Part shown: positions 18,279 to 27,695 of the stretch, one piece after another
Layout: each line of letters starts with the position of its first letter
Position numbering within the stretch: position 1 is the stretch's first letter
DNA from: Bacteroidota bacterium
GTDB lineage: Bacteria; Bacteroidota; Rhodothermia; Rhodothermales; UBA10348
Direction of reading: 5' to 3'
NCBI GenBank assembly: GCA_029262775.1
Contig: JAJCYR010000056.1
Span: 340,676-404,675, forward strand
DNA: 64,000 nt
Notes under the pieces: generated by a model
Told to the model about the DNA's origin: nothing
Databases searched by the model: none
What the model saw: the letters and a program-made list of their open reading frames with translations, nothing else
Program-made: the position numbers and the translations under genes

Positions 18279-19358
18279 TCAGGATTGTTCAAACAGATAG
18301 GCAAGCGGGACGAGGCGTGCGCCGTCCCGATCGGCCATGGCGAAACTGCCACGGCCGCCCCATATTTCGGCGCCGCCCACGAGACCGTCCCGGCGGAGCG
18401 CATAAAACTGCACATTGAACCGGGGACGGCCCTCCACGTCGAGCAGATAGGCAGGCTTTGTGCGCGAGGCAATGCGCCGACAGGCAAACAGACAGGCCTC
18501 CTCTGGCGTGTCACCCGCGCGCATGCGCTCGACAACCAGAAAGGAGGCCAGCGATTCGAGATTGGCCTCGCCACGGCCCGTCGAACCGGCTGCTCCGACC
18601 TCGTTGTCCACGTACAGGCCGGCACCAATGATGGGCGAATCCCCGACGCGGCCTGGGATCTTGAAGGCCAGTCCCGAAGTCGTGGTCACGCCGGAAATAT
18701 TTCCGTTCAGATCAATGGCGTTGCAGTTGACGGTGCCCCAGTGGCGCTCATTCCAGCCATCTGCCTGGCCAATGGTAGCATCCTCTAAGTCGTGCTCCGG
18801 CAGATATTCGTCATCTACAGATAGATTTTCTTTCCATCGCAGCCACTGTCGTCGGGACGTGTCAGTCATCAGGTCCTGGATGGGAAACCCGTGCATGCGT
18901 GCAAACTCCTGGGCTCCTTTTCCAACGAGCAGGACGTGGTCGCTGCGGCGCAGCACCTTCAGCGCCACGCGCGAGGCATGCACCACGCCCTCGAGCGCAG
19001 CCACCCCGCCCGCCCTGCCAGACGGTCCGTGCATGACCGACGCATCGAGTTGAACCACGCCATCGGCGTTGGGAAGGCCGCCGTAGCCCACGCTCGTATC
19101 GCTTGGATCTTCCTCCACGAGGTTTACGCCTGCCACAACGGCATCGAGGGCATCGGCTCCAGCCTCGATTTCTTCCATCGCGCGGCGTACGGCCCTCGTC
19201 CCGTTCCGGCTTGAAATGGTGACCGGACCGTTGAAGTCAAAGCGGCCCGCGTGTGCGTCCGGCGCCGGACCAGCCAGTGCGCCGCCGCTTGCCGCCGTGG
19301 CGCCCAGTCCGAGCACGACCGATTTCTTGATGAATTGACGTCTATTGGAGTCCATCAT
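18279..19358 (-). CDS. N(4)-(beta-N-acetylglucosaminyl)-L-asparaginase / isoaspartyl peptidase family, Tat-like signal
   Basis: NRRQFIKKSVVLGLGATAASGG; GTVNCNAIDLNGNISGVTTTSGLAFKIPGRVGDSPIIGAGLYVDNEVGAAGSTGRGE with the Thr nucleophile region. Confidence 0.92.
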   Translation of the reverse strand: MMDSNRRQFIKKSVVLGLGATAASGGALAGPAPDAHAGRFDFNGPVTISSRNGTRAVRRAMEEIEAGADALDAVVAGVNLVEEDPSDTSVGYGGLPNADGVVQLDASVMHGPSGRAGGVAALEGVVHASRVALKVLRRSDHVLLVGKGAQEFARMHGFPIQDLMTDTSRRQWLRWKENLSVDDEYLPEHDLEDATIGQADGWNERHWGTVNCNAIDLNGNISGVTTTSGLAFKIPGRVGDSPIIGAGLYVDNEVGAAGSTGRGEANLESLASFLVVERMRAGDTPEEACLFACRRIASRTKPAYLLDVEGRPRFNVQFYALRRDGLVGGAEIWGGRGSFAMADRDGARLVPLAYLFEQS

Positions 19359-19462
19359 TTCGTTTTCTACGTAATACCCTCGATGTTATATGCTGGCAGG
19401 AAACCTACGGCGTTACCAACCCATGAACAAACAGCCAGCCGCTGTTTCCTATTCCTGAACCC

Positions 19463-20086
19463 ATGCAACTGCACGTCATCACCGATTTTCACCTACAACA
19501 GCGCTACTCCCATGCAGACCTCACGAAGATGGCCCTGCGCGGCGGTGCCACCCACGTTCAGTTTCGACAGAAGGCTGGATCTGTCCGGGATCGCTACCAA
19601 TCGTGCCTTGAGGCGCACAGCATCGCTCGCAGCCATGGCGGCGGCGTGTTTATTGTGAATGACCGCGTCGACCTGGCCCTCGCCGTCGGAGCCGACGGCG
19701 TTCATGTGGGAGAGGACGACCTGCCCGCTCATGTTGTTCGGGCCATTCTGGGCCCTGACAAGGTGCTCGGCGTCACGGCAACGACTACCGAAGCAGCCAT
19801 CCGCGCTGAACGAGATGGCGCAGACTATATTGGATTCGGCCCTGTATTCTCCACGGCCTCCAAAGCCAACCCGGCATCGGTCAAAGGACTCCAGGGCCTT
19901 CTGGATGCGGCGCGTGCCGTCCGCATTCCCGTGATTGCCATTGCCGGTATCACCGAAGCGCGCATTCCACTGCTCCTTGGGCATGGCGCGGCCGGATGCG
20001 CCGTTCTGTCTGCCGTCTGTCTCGACCCGGATCCAGAGCAGGCGACACGCGCATGTGCCTCTCGATTGTCCCTGAAGCTCCCTTGA
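19463..20086 (+). CDS. thiE: Thiamine phosphate synthase (ThiE/TenI family)
   Basis: VQFRQKAG, FIVNDRVDLALAVGADGVHVGEDDLP, LGVTATTTEAAIRAERDGADYIGFGPVFST, IPVIAIAGI. Confidence 0.92.
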   Translation: MQLHVITDFHLQQRYSHADLTKMALRGGATHVQFRQKAGSVRDRYQSCLEAHSIARSHGGGVFIVNDRVDLALAVGADGVHVGEDDLPAHVVRAILGPDKVLGVTATTTEAAIRAERDGADYIGFGPVFSTASKANPASVKGLQGLLDAARAVRIPVIAIAGITEARIPLLLGHGAAGCAVLSAVCLDPDPEQATRACASRLSLKLP

Positions 20087-20160
20087 GACGGGACTTGTGC
20101 TTGTAATCCGTCCCTTTGCCTCCTACTTTTCGAAAACCCCTCCCTTGCTCTCATTCCATC

Positions 20161-21270
20161 ATGTCCCACTCTGCACGTTTACGGCGTCTTCACGCCGCGC
20201 TTGAAGCGTCGCCGCTTCATGCCATCGTACTCAACGCTGGTCCCAGTCTGCCCTATATGACCGGACTGCACGTTCACCTCAGTGAACGGCCGGTCGTCGC
20301 CTGTTTTGCGCCAGGCATGTCGCCCACGCTCGTCCTGCCCGCACTCGAAGCCCAGAAAGTGGCGCACCTGCCATTTGGAATGGACGTGTACACATATTCC
20401 GAGTCATTGCCCTCGTGGGATACGGCGTTTGAGGCCGCCCTGGGACACCTGCCAGAGGGTGCCGTGATCGGTGTCGAGGACGGCGTGTTGCGCTTCCTTG
20501 AGCTGCGCTATCTCCAGAAGGCCGCCCCTACCGCGCAGTTCGTGTCCGGTGAAGACATCATGGCCACGCTTCGCATGCGAAAGGATGGCGCCGAGCGGGC
20601 GCTCATGCAGGAGGCCGTGCGCATCGCGGAAGAAGCGCTTCGCAACACACTCCCCCATGTGAAACCGGGTGTGACTGAAAAGGAAATCGGTTCGAGGCTC
20701 ATAGCGCAAATGTTGAACGAGGGTTCCGGTGGTGAACTTCCGTTTCAGCCTATCATTGCGTTCGGCGCCAACAGCGCGAATCCACACGCGGTGCCCACCG
20801 ATTACGCCGCCCGGGAGGGAGACCTGATCCTGTTCGATTGGGGCGCCAACAACGAGGGTTATTTCTCTGATATGACCCGGACCTTTGTGCTCGGCGAGCC
20901 CGACGAGACCGTGCGTCGCATGTACCAAACTGTGGAAAAGGCCAACGCAGCCGGACGCGCTGCCGGCAGACCGGGCGCAACGGCCGGCTCGCTGGACGCG
21001 GCCACGCGGAGCGTGATTGAAGCAGCCGGATTTGGAGCGCGATTCGTTCACAGGACCGGTCATGGACTGGGGCTGGACGTTCATGAGCCGCCCTACATAC
21101 GAGCCGGCAACGATGCGCTCCTTGAGGTGGGCACAACCTACACGATCGAGCCGGGAATCTATGTACCGGAAGAGGGCGGTGTACGCATTGAGGACGACAT
21201 GATCATCACGGAACATGGAAGTGAGAGTCTCACATCCTTTCCCCGAGAGCTCACCATCCTGCCCCTCTGA
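20161..21270 (+). CDS. M24 family metallopeptidase (Xaa-Pro aminopeptidase-like)
   Basis: LILFDWGANNEGYFSDMTRTFVLG, FVHRTGHGLGLDVHEPPY, TIEPGIYVPEEGGVRIEDD. Confidence 0.93.
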   Translation: MSHSARLRRLHAALEASPLHAIVLNAGPSLPYMTGLHVHLSERPVVACFAPGMSPTLVLPALEAQKVAHLPFGMDVYTYSESLPSWDTAFEAALGHLPEGAVIGVEDGVLRFLELRYLQKAAPTAQFVSGEDIMATLRMRKDGAERALMQEAVRIAEEALRNTLPHVKPGVTEKEIGSRLIAQMLNEGSGGELPFQPIIAFGANSANPHAVPTDYAAREGDLILFDWGANNEGYFSDMTRTFVLGEPDETVRRMYQTVEKANAAGRAAGRPGATAGSLDAATRSVIEAAGFGARFVHRTGHGLGLDVHEPPYIRAGNDALLEVGTTYTIEPGIYVPEEGGVRIEDDMIITEHGSESLTSFPRELTILPL

Positions 21271-22700
21271 TGGAGACCAATGCGGTACTCATCCTGACGG
21301 GCAGACGGGCGTTTGCACAGGAGCTGGTTGACACACTCTCGGATGTCTTCACATGCCGAATCAACGTGCCAACGGGCCTGACACCATCCGACCTCGATGT
21401 GTCCCTGGTATTGATTGATCTCGATGACAGGGACCAGGACTGGGATACGGTCATGGCGCAGACGTGTCACGAATCCCGCGGCGCCTGCGTGCTCCTTGCC
21501 CCGTATCACCCGGATCCGGTAGAAGGTGCCCGGTTTACCCGGATGGGGGCCCAGGACATTTTGGACGTCTCGCAGATGAACGGGCAGGAGCTGGCGTCAC
21601 GTCTGACCATGGCCGCCGAACGGGCGCGCATTCTGACCATTTCGCAAGAGGCGACGCTGCATATCCGCTCCGTCATTGAGCTCGTATCCGATGCCATCCT
21701 GATCATTGATGACCAGATCACCGTGGTCTTTGCCAATTCGGCCAGTGAAGAGCTCTTTGGCAAATCGATTGAGGAACTGTTTGGGGCCCCCTCTCCTGTA
21801 GACGTTTCTGACGGAAACCAGGAATACCGGCTTCTCGAGTTTCTTCGCCCGGACGGACATATGGTACACGCCAGTCTCCATACGTCCAGAATTCTTTGGG
21901 AGGGCCGCCATGCCCACATGCTGGCCATGCGCGACCTCACGACAGAGACCGAACTCAGGCAACATCTGCTCGATGCGCAGATCACGTCTGAAAAAACAAA
22001 AGAACTCAAAGCCTCCTTTCTCGCCAACATGAGCCACGAGTTGCGAATGCCACTGGCCAGTATCGTGGGGTTTGCCGAGATCATTGAGGAGACGTCCGAG
22101 AACGCCGAGATGAAGGAATTTGCGGCGCTCATCCAGGAATCCGGTGGTCGCCTTCTGCACGCTATCAACTCCGTGCTGGACATGTCTCGCCTCGAGGCTG
22201 GCCGTTTCGAAGCCATGCCCGAGGACGTGGATATAGCCGAAATCATAGACGGTGCTCTCCGCCTGATGAAACCCCTGTCACGGGAAAAGGATATTGAGTT
22301 GGTGGCCGATGGTCCCTCCCCCCTGTTCTTCAACACAGATCCGGTATTCCTGGAGCGCGTGATGAACAACCTGGTGGGCAACGCCATCAAGTTCACGGAC
22401 ACCGGATTCGTCCGTGCAGAATGGAAGCTGCACGACGCAATGCTGGATATCCGGGTATCCGACACCGGAATTGGCATATCCCCCGATTTCATCCCCCGCA
22501 TTTTCGAGGAATTCAGCCAGGAAAGTACAGGACGCGCCCGGCAATATACCGGTACCGGGCTGGGCCTGGCCATCACACAGCGACTGATTACCGAGCTCGG
22601 CGGTCGTATCAGCGTCAGTTCCGAGAAGGGCGCCGGCACCACGTTTTCAGTTCAGATTCCACAGTCCCGACCGGCGGAGGACGACACTACAGAGTCGTGA
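21270..22700 (+). CDS. PAS-domain sensor histidine kinase with degenerate receiver-like N-terminus
   Basis: N-term LVLIDLDD region; PAS-like IIDDQITVVFANSASEELFGKS; SFLANMSHELRMPLASIVGFAEI; NNLVGNAIKFTDTG; DTGIGIS; GTGLGLAIT. Confidence 0.9.
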   Translation: METNAVLILTGRRAFAQELVDTLSDVFTCRINVPTGLTPSDLDVSLVLIDLDDRDQDWDTVMAQTCHESRGACVLLAPYHPDPVEGARFTRMGAQDILDVSQMNGQELASRLTMAAERARILTISQEATLHIRSVIELVSDAILIIDDQITVVFANSASEELFGKSIEELFGAPSPVDVSDGNQEYRLLEFLRPDGHMVHASLHTSRILWEGRHAHMLAMRDLTTETELRQHLLDAQITSEKTKELKASFLANMSHELRMPLASIVGFAEIIEETSENAEMKEFAALIQESGGRLLHAINSVLDMSRLEAGRFEAMPEDVDIAEIIDGALRLMKPLSREKDIELVADGPSPLFFNTDPVFLERVMNNLVGNAIKFTDTGFVRAEWKLHDAMLDIRVSDTGIGISPDFIPRIFEEFSQESTGRARQYTGTGLGLAITQRLITELGGRISVSSEKGAGTTFSVQIPQSRPAEDDTTES

Positions 22701-23878
22701 TTACCGATCCAACCACCCTGTTCGCCGTCCTCGCAGCCGTTCTGGCCGGAATTTTCTGGCTTGCGACGCTGCCCCAACTGAAACGCTTTTTCCAGTTCAT
22801 GCCGCCGGTCATCTGGGCTTATTTCGTACCCATGATCCTGACCACAGCCGGTATTACGCCCGCCCAGAGCGAAGTCTACGCCTGGATGTCGCGCTATCTG
22901 CTGCCATTCGCCCTGTTCCTGCTCATGCTGACGGTCGATCTTCCAGCCATACTGAAGCTCGGAAAGACGGCGCTGCTGATGATGCTTGCCGGAACGCTCG
23001 GCATCATGCTCGGGGCGCCCATCGCCTACCTCATTTTTGCATCAGTCCTGCCGCCCGATGCCTGGCAGGGACTCGCCACGCTCTCCGGAAGCTGGATCGG
23101 CGGCACGGCCAACATGCTCTTCATCAAGGACAGCGTGGGCACGCCCGACTCCCTGGTCGGTCCCATCATCGTGGTCGATACGGTCGTTGGTTACGGCTGG
23201 CTTGGCGTACTCGTATTTCTGAGCACATTCCAGGACCGGTTCGATACGTGGATTGGTGCCGATAAAAGCGTCATTGAAGCCACAAACCGGCGCCTGGCAG
23301 AGATCGACACGACCCGTGAGCCGTCCGATACTCCGGACCTGGCCTACATTCTGGGATTGACCCTTCTTGTCACGGTACTTGCGCTGGCGGCTGCAATGTA
23401 TTTGCCCGACATCGGTAACCCGACGGTGATCACGAGCAGCACATGGGGTATTCTGATTGTGGTCTCAGTGGGTATTGCCCTGTCTTTCACGCGCCTTCGC
23501 AGGCTCGAGCACCGGGGTGGCTCCAAAGTAGGCTACCTGGCACTGTATCTGCTATTGACGTCCATAGGGGCGCAGGCCGACGTAGCCGCGGTGCTCCAGG
23601 TGCCCATGTACATGCTGGCAGGGGTCGTGTGGATTCTGGTGCACATTTCCATTCTGTTACTGGTAGCCCGATGGCTGCGCGCTCCTCTGTTCTTCGTGGC
23701 CACCGGAAGCATGGCCAACATCGGTGGCGCGGCGAGCGCTCCTATCGTGGCGAGCGTTTATTTTCCCGCCATGGCGCCTATCGGACTCCTGATGGGCGTA
23801 TCGGGCTATATCCTGGGTATTTACGGTGCTCTTCTGACGGCACAACTCCTGGCCTGGATGTCAGGATTTCTGGTGTAG
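22697..23878 (+). CDS. DUF819 family membrane protein
   Basis: GTG start overlapping the HK stop (GTGA); hydrophobic multi-TM sequence, FYVPMILTTAGITP-type and SGSWIGGTANMLFIKDSVG motifs. Confidence 0.85.
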   Translation: MITDPTTLFAVLAAVLAGIFWLATLPQLKRFFQFMPPVIWAYFVPMILTTAGITPAQSEVYAWMSRYLLPFALFLLMLTVDLPAILKLGKTALLMMLAGTLGIMLGAPIAYLIFASVLPPDAWQGLATLSGSWIGGTANMLFIKDSVGTPDSLVGPIIVVDTVVGYGWLGVLVFLSTFQDRFDTWIGADKSVIEATNRRLAEIDTTREPSDTPDLAYILGLTLLVTVLALAAAMYLPDIGNPTVITSSTWGILIVVSVGIALSFTRLRRLEHRGGSKVGYLALYLLLTSIGAQADVAAVLQVPMYMLAGVVWILVHISILLLVARWLRAPLFFVATGSMANIGGAASAPIVASVYFPAMAPIGLLMGVSGYILGIYGALLTAQLLAWMSGFLV

Positions 23879-25645
23879 GGCCTCTGCCTCCTGGATAAGA
23901 TCGGCGATGGCATCGACCCCGGACTGCCAGAAGGCGGGATCCCGGAGATCTATTCCAAGCTGTCCCACCAGTACGTGCGGCCAGTCGGATCCGCCGGCCG
24001 AGAGAAGTTTCGTGTAACCGGATACGAACGTATCGGGGGCCAGGAGGTAGCGCCTGTAGAGTGCGAGCACCAGCAATTCGCCGAACGCGTAGGCGTACAC
24101 GTATCCGGGTGTGTGCAGGAAATGCGGAATGTAGCTCCACCAGTGGCGGTAGTTTTCGCCCAGCGTGACAGATCCACCGAACATTGCCTCCTGCGTATCC
24201 ATCCACGCCGTGCAGAACTGGTCTGTGTCCAGTTCTCCGTCCGAGCGCCTGATGGTGTGGATCCGCTCCTCAAAACGATTCATGGATACCTGCCGGAAGA
24301 CGGTGGCCATGGTGTCGTCAATTTTGCCCATGAGCATGGCCAGGCGGTGCTTCGGGTCAGCTTCCGCAGCCAGCATGTTCTGGAAGACCAGCATCTCTCC
24401 GAAGACGGAAGCCGTTTCGGCCGTTGTAAGCGGTGTATCGGCGTGGAAAATACCCTGTTCGCGGGAGAGGTACTGGTGCACGCCGTGCCCGAGCTCATGA
24501 GCCAGCGTCTGCACGTCCCGAACCTTGCCGGTATAGTTCAGCAGGATGTATGGGTGCGCCGACGGAACCGCGCCGTGACTGAACGCGCCTCCGCGTTTGG
24601 CATCACCGAGCGCCGCATCGATCCAGTTTTCTTCAAAGAAACGTTCCACGATTCGGCCCATTTCCGGAGAGAAATCAGCGTAGGAGACCGTCACGAGTTC
24701 CCGCGCACGCTCCCATGTCCAATGACTGTCGGCCTCGCCAATGGGAGCGTACCGATCATACTCGGTCATTTCGTCGAGTCCGAGGAGCTGTTTCTTGAGC
24801 TGGTAGTACCGGCTGACCAGATCATAACTGCCCGTGACGGTTGAGATCAGGGCCTCCACGTCCTTCCCGTCCACTTCGTTGGACAGATTTCGGGACTGGA
24901 TCCATGATGTGTACCCGCGCAGACGGTCATCGGTGGCTTTGTCGGCGAGGAGGGTGTTGAAAATGTAGGTCAGCGTGCGCTGGTTCTCGCGGAGCCCTTT
25001 GCTGAAGGCATCCGCAGCGCCTTGGCGTACGGAGCGGTCCCCCTCGTGCAGTTTGGCCAGAACCTGCTGCTGCGTGAGCGCATCGCCATGCAGCGTGAAA
25101 CGCATGGCCCCCATGGTCTCATCGAAGTAGCGGTTCCAGGCCGAGCGCCCCGAGAGCCCCTTCTCCACCAGGATCCGTTCTTCAGGCTCCGTCAGCACAT
25201 GGGGCTTGTGAAGGCGCAGGAGTTCGAGATAGTGTGCGGCGAGAGCCTTCGTCCCGGGGTCCTGCATATAGTCGGCCGCGACCACGTCGTCAAGGTCCGT
25301 CCACTCGAGCTCGAAAAAGAGCAGTTTTGTGCTGAGAGTTGTGTACTCCTCCTTGACGGCTTGAAGCAGTTTCCCCGTCGCCGGTGATGCGGTATTCGTG
25401 GACCAGGCCAGATAGGCATATGTGTAGGCACGTCCCGCCTTGTCCTGTATGTCCGCGTAGACCGTCAGGGCGTCAGCGAATCCACTGGCGCCGAGCTCGG
25501 CCAATTTTCCCCGGTTGGCGTCGGCAAAATCGCTGGCCGCGACCGTGGCTGCCTTAAGGGTCTCGAGCGCATCCCTGTCTTCAGAAAAAAGCCCGGACAG
25601 ATCCCACTGAATGTGCTCTGCTCCTGTTGAACGATCGGTGGACAT
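23861..25645 (-). CDS. pepF: Oligoendopeptidase F (M3 family)
   Basis: DVQTLAHELGHGVHQYLSREQGIFHADTPLTTAETASVFGEML. Confidence 0.93.
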   Translation of the reverse strand: MSTDRSTGAEHIQWDLSGLFSEDRDALETLKAATVAASDFADANRGKLAELGASGFADALTVYADIQDKAGRAYTYAYLAWSTNTASPATGKLLQAVKEEYTTLSTKLLFFELEWTDLDDVVAADYMQDPGTKALAAHYLELLRLHKPHVLTEPEERILVEKGLSGRSAWNRYFDETMGAMRFTLHGDALTQQQVLAKLHEGDRSVRQGAADAFSKGLRENQRTLTYIFNTLLADKATDDRLRGYTSWIQSRNLSNEVDGKDVEALISTVTGSYDLVSRYYQLKKQLLGLDEMTEYDRYAPIGEADSHWTWERARELVTVSYADFSPEMGRIVERFFEENWIDAALGDAKRGGAFSHGAVPSAHPYILLNYTGKVRDVQTLAHELGHGVHQYLSREQGIFHADTPLTTAETASVFGEMLVFQNMLAAEADPKHRLAMLMGKIDDTMATVFRQVSMNRFEERIHTIRRSDGELDTDQFCTAWMDTQEAMFGGSVTLGENYRHWWSYIPHFLHTPGYVYAYAFGELLVLALYRRYLLAPDTFVSGYTKLLSAGGSDWPHVLVGQLGIDLRDPAFWQSGVDAIADLIQEAEALHQKS

Positions 25646-25733
25646 GGTTTGGCAAAAGTTGACGTGTCAGGGTAACGGAACGGAATGCCGGTCCACGCAT
25701 GGAAGCACATGCACGTTCCCCATGGAATTCAGA

Positions 25734-26390
25734 ATGACGGAATATTCGAGAAGCCCCCTCCCCGGCGCTGGTCTGGGCCCGCGCCGCGGCCCCTTCCCTG
25801 GCCTTGGCGTGCTCTCACTGGCGCTTGTTTTCCTGGTATCGGCCTGCACGGGTCGGGACGGGGCCGACGGAGCTCGCGATACGCCCGGGGAGACTACTGC
25901 GAACGCGCGTTCCGATATCCGCACCGAGACCATCGATGGTACGTCGATCGCCTACCTGAACCAGGAGTTACCCTCTTTTTCGGCGCAGGTCATACGGGGG
26001 GGAGAAATTGACGAGCGTCTGCTCAAGGACCGAATATCGCTCGTAAACTTCTGGGCAACCTGGTGCGGCCCGTGCATTATAGAAACACCCGAACTGGTTG
26101 GGCTCTATGAGGAGTGGTCAGACCGGCCGTTTCAGATTGTGGGTATTTCCATGGATACCTATGCAGACGAGGAAGTGGCTGACTTCGTGGACAACTTCGA
26201 GGTCACCTACCCGGTTTTTGTCGATACAATGGGGGTCGCTGACGCCTTTGGCGGCGCTTTTGCCCTCCCTACGACCTATCTGGTGGACGGCACCGGCACC
26301 ATCATCCGACGATACATTGGTCTGTTTCCCATGGCGAGGGTCCGCCCAGAACTGGACAGCATGGTCACGGCGCTGGAACGCGTGAGGTAG
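25734..26390 (+). CDS. TlpA-like thioredoxin-fold lipoprotein
   Basis: LALVFLVSAC lipobox; VNFWATWCGPCIIETPELVGLYEEW. Confidence 0.9.
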   Translation: MTEYSRSPLPGAGLGPRRGPFPGLGVLSLALVFLVSACTGRDGADGARDTPGETTANARSDIRTETIDGTSIAYLNQELPSFSAQVIRGGEIDERLLKDRISLVNFWATWCGPCIIETPELVGLYEEWSDRPFQIVGISMDTYADEEVADFVDNFEVTYPVFVDTMGVADAFGGAFALPTTYLVDGTGTIIRRYIGLFPMARVRPELDSMVTALERVR

Positions 26391-26396
26391 GGCCTT

Positions 26397-27695
26397 TCAT
26401 TCTGTTGGCTCGAAAACGCCCACAGTACGCTGATCGCGCGAGTAGATGGCGCCGATCGCGTCCTGAACATCCTGGGATGTGCATGCGCGTGCCGCGTCCA
26501 GATATGACGCAAACCGTTTCCAGTCGCCCGATGCAATGGCCTCGTTCAGCGCCGCGGCCGTGCTGAACGAACCGTCCGTACTGTAGGCAAACGCCGCTTC
26601 GAGCCCGCTCAGCGCCCGTTTCATTTCCTCCTCTGTGGGACCCTCCCCTGCCAGCCGCTCCATTTCTGCGTCCACCGCCTTCTCCACGTCCACGAGGTCT
26701 ACTCCCGCACCCGGAGACGCATAGACCATGAAGAGCCCCGGATCGTGCAGGGGCGTGTAGAGCACCTGCTGGGCCGTCGCAAGCCCCGTCGCCACGAGGC
26801 GTTTGTAGAGACGTGTTGTTCTGCCGCCTGAAAGTACCTGGCCTGCGAGTTCGAGGGCAACGCTCCGCGGCTCCCGGGCAGGAAACGCTTTCCAGCCCAT
26901 GAGCAGAAGCGGCACGTCACCCTGCATGCGGACGGCAACGCGCCTTTCCCCGCGCTGGCGAGGTTCCACGGATCCAACATCCGGCAGGCGCTCGGCTCCC
27001 CGGCCAATGGGACCGAACGAGCGCAGAATCCATCTGAGGACGTCCGCTTCATCAAAGTCACCAATCACAGACAGCGTGGCGTTTTCCGGCCAGTAGTAGC
27101 GATCATAAAAGGAACGCAGCTTGGCAGCGGTTACCTCTTCAATATCCCGGCGCCACCCGATGGTCGGATGATGGTAGGTGTGGGCTTCGAAGGCGGCCGA
27201 CCAGACCGCCTGGTATAGTTTTCGGAAGGGTTCATTTTCCCCCCGATCAAACTCATTCAGGATGACTGTTTTTTCGGAGTCGACGTCCTCGTCGCGGAGC
27301 AGTAGCCCCCGCATGCGATCGGCCTCAACGTCCACCACGGTCTTCAGGTGCTCGGACGGAAGCATCGCATAGTAATTCGTGCGGTCCATCCACGTGGTGG
27401 CGTTTACCTGGGCGCCTACAGATTGGAGCAGGTTGAAGACAGATGTACCGCGCTCCCTGTTGTACCTCGCCGTTCCCTTGAACATCATGTGCTCAAGAAA
27501 ATGCGTCGCACCGGTTTCCCCCGTTCGTTCATGGCGACTGCCAACCGTGTAGGTAATCATGAAGGTAGCCACAGGTGCCAGGCGGCGGGGAAGCAGCAGA
27601 ACCCGTAACCCGTTCGAGACCAGACGGTAGCAGTCAATACCGCCACACGTTTCCACGAATTCCACGCCATCCACGACGGTCGTACGCGTCTGCAT
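26397..27695 (-). CDS. M16 family zinc peptidase (insulinase-like)
   Basis: GATHFLEHMMFKGT (HxxEH), STAAALNEAI, typical M16 length. Confidence 0.93.
   Translation of the reverse strand: MQTRTTVVDGVEFVETCGGIDCYRLVSNGLRVLLLPRRLAPVATFMITYTVGSRHERTGETGATHFLEHMMFKGTARYNRERGTSVFNLLQSVGAQVNATTWMDRTNYYAMLPSEHLKTVVDVEADRMRGLLLRDEDVDSEKTVILNEFDRGENEPFRKLYQAVWSAAFEAHTYHHPTIGWRRDIEEVTAAKLRSFYDRYYWPENATLSVIGDFDEADVLRWILRSFGPIGRGAERLPDVGSVEPRQRGERRVAVRMQGDVPLLLMGWKAFPAREPRSVALELAGQVLSGGRTTRLYKRLVATGLATAQQVLYTPLHDPGLFMVYASPGAGVDLVDVEKAVDAEMERLAGEGPTEEEMKRALSGLEAAFAYSTDGSFSTAAALNEAIASGDWKRFASYLDAARACTSQDVQDAIGAIYSRDQRTVGVFEPTE

Noticed and set aside
19359-19462. TPP riboswitch upstream of thiE
   Set aside because: No CUGAGA/ACCUGA-type conserved core in the 104-bp gap.
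21506-22642. 378-aa minus-strand ORF, Ser/Arg-rich
   Set aside because: Antisense to the PAS histidine kinase; composition typical of a shadow frame.
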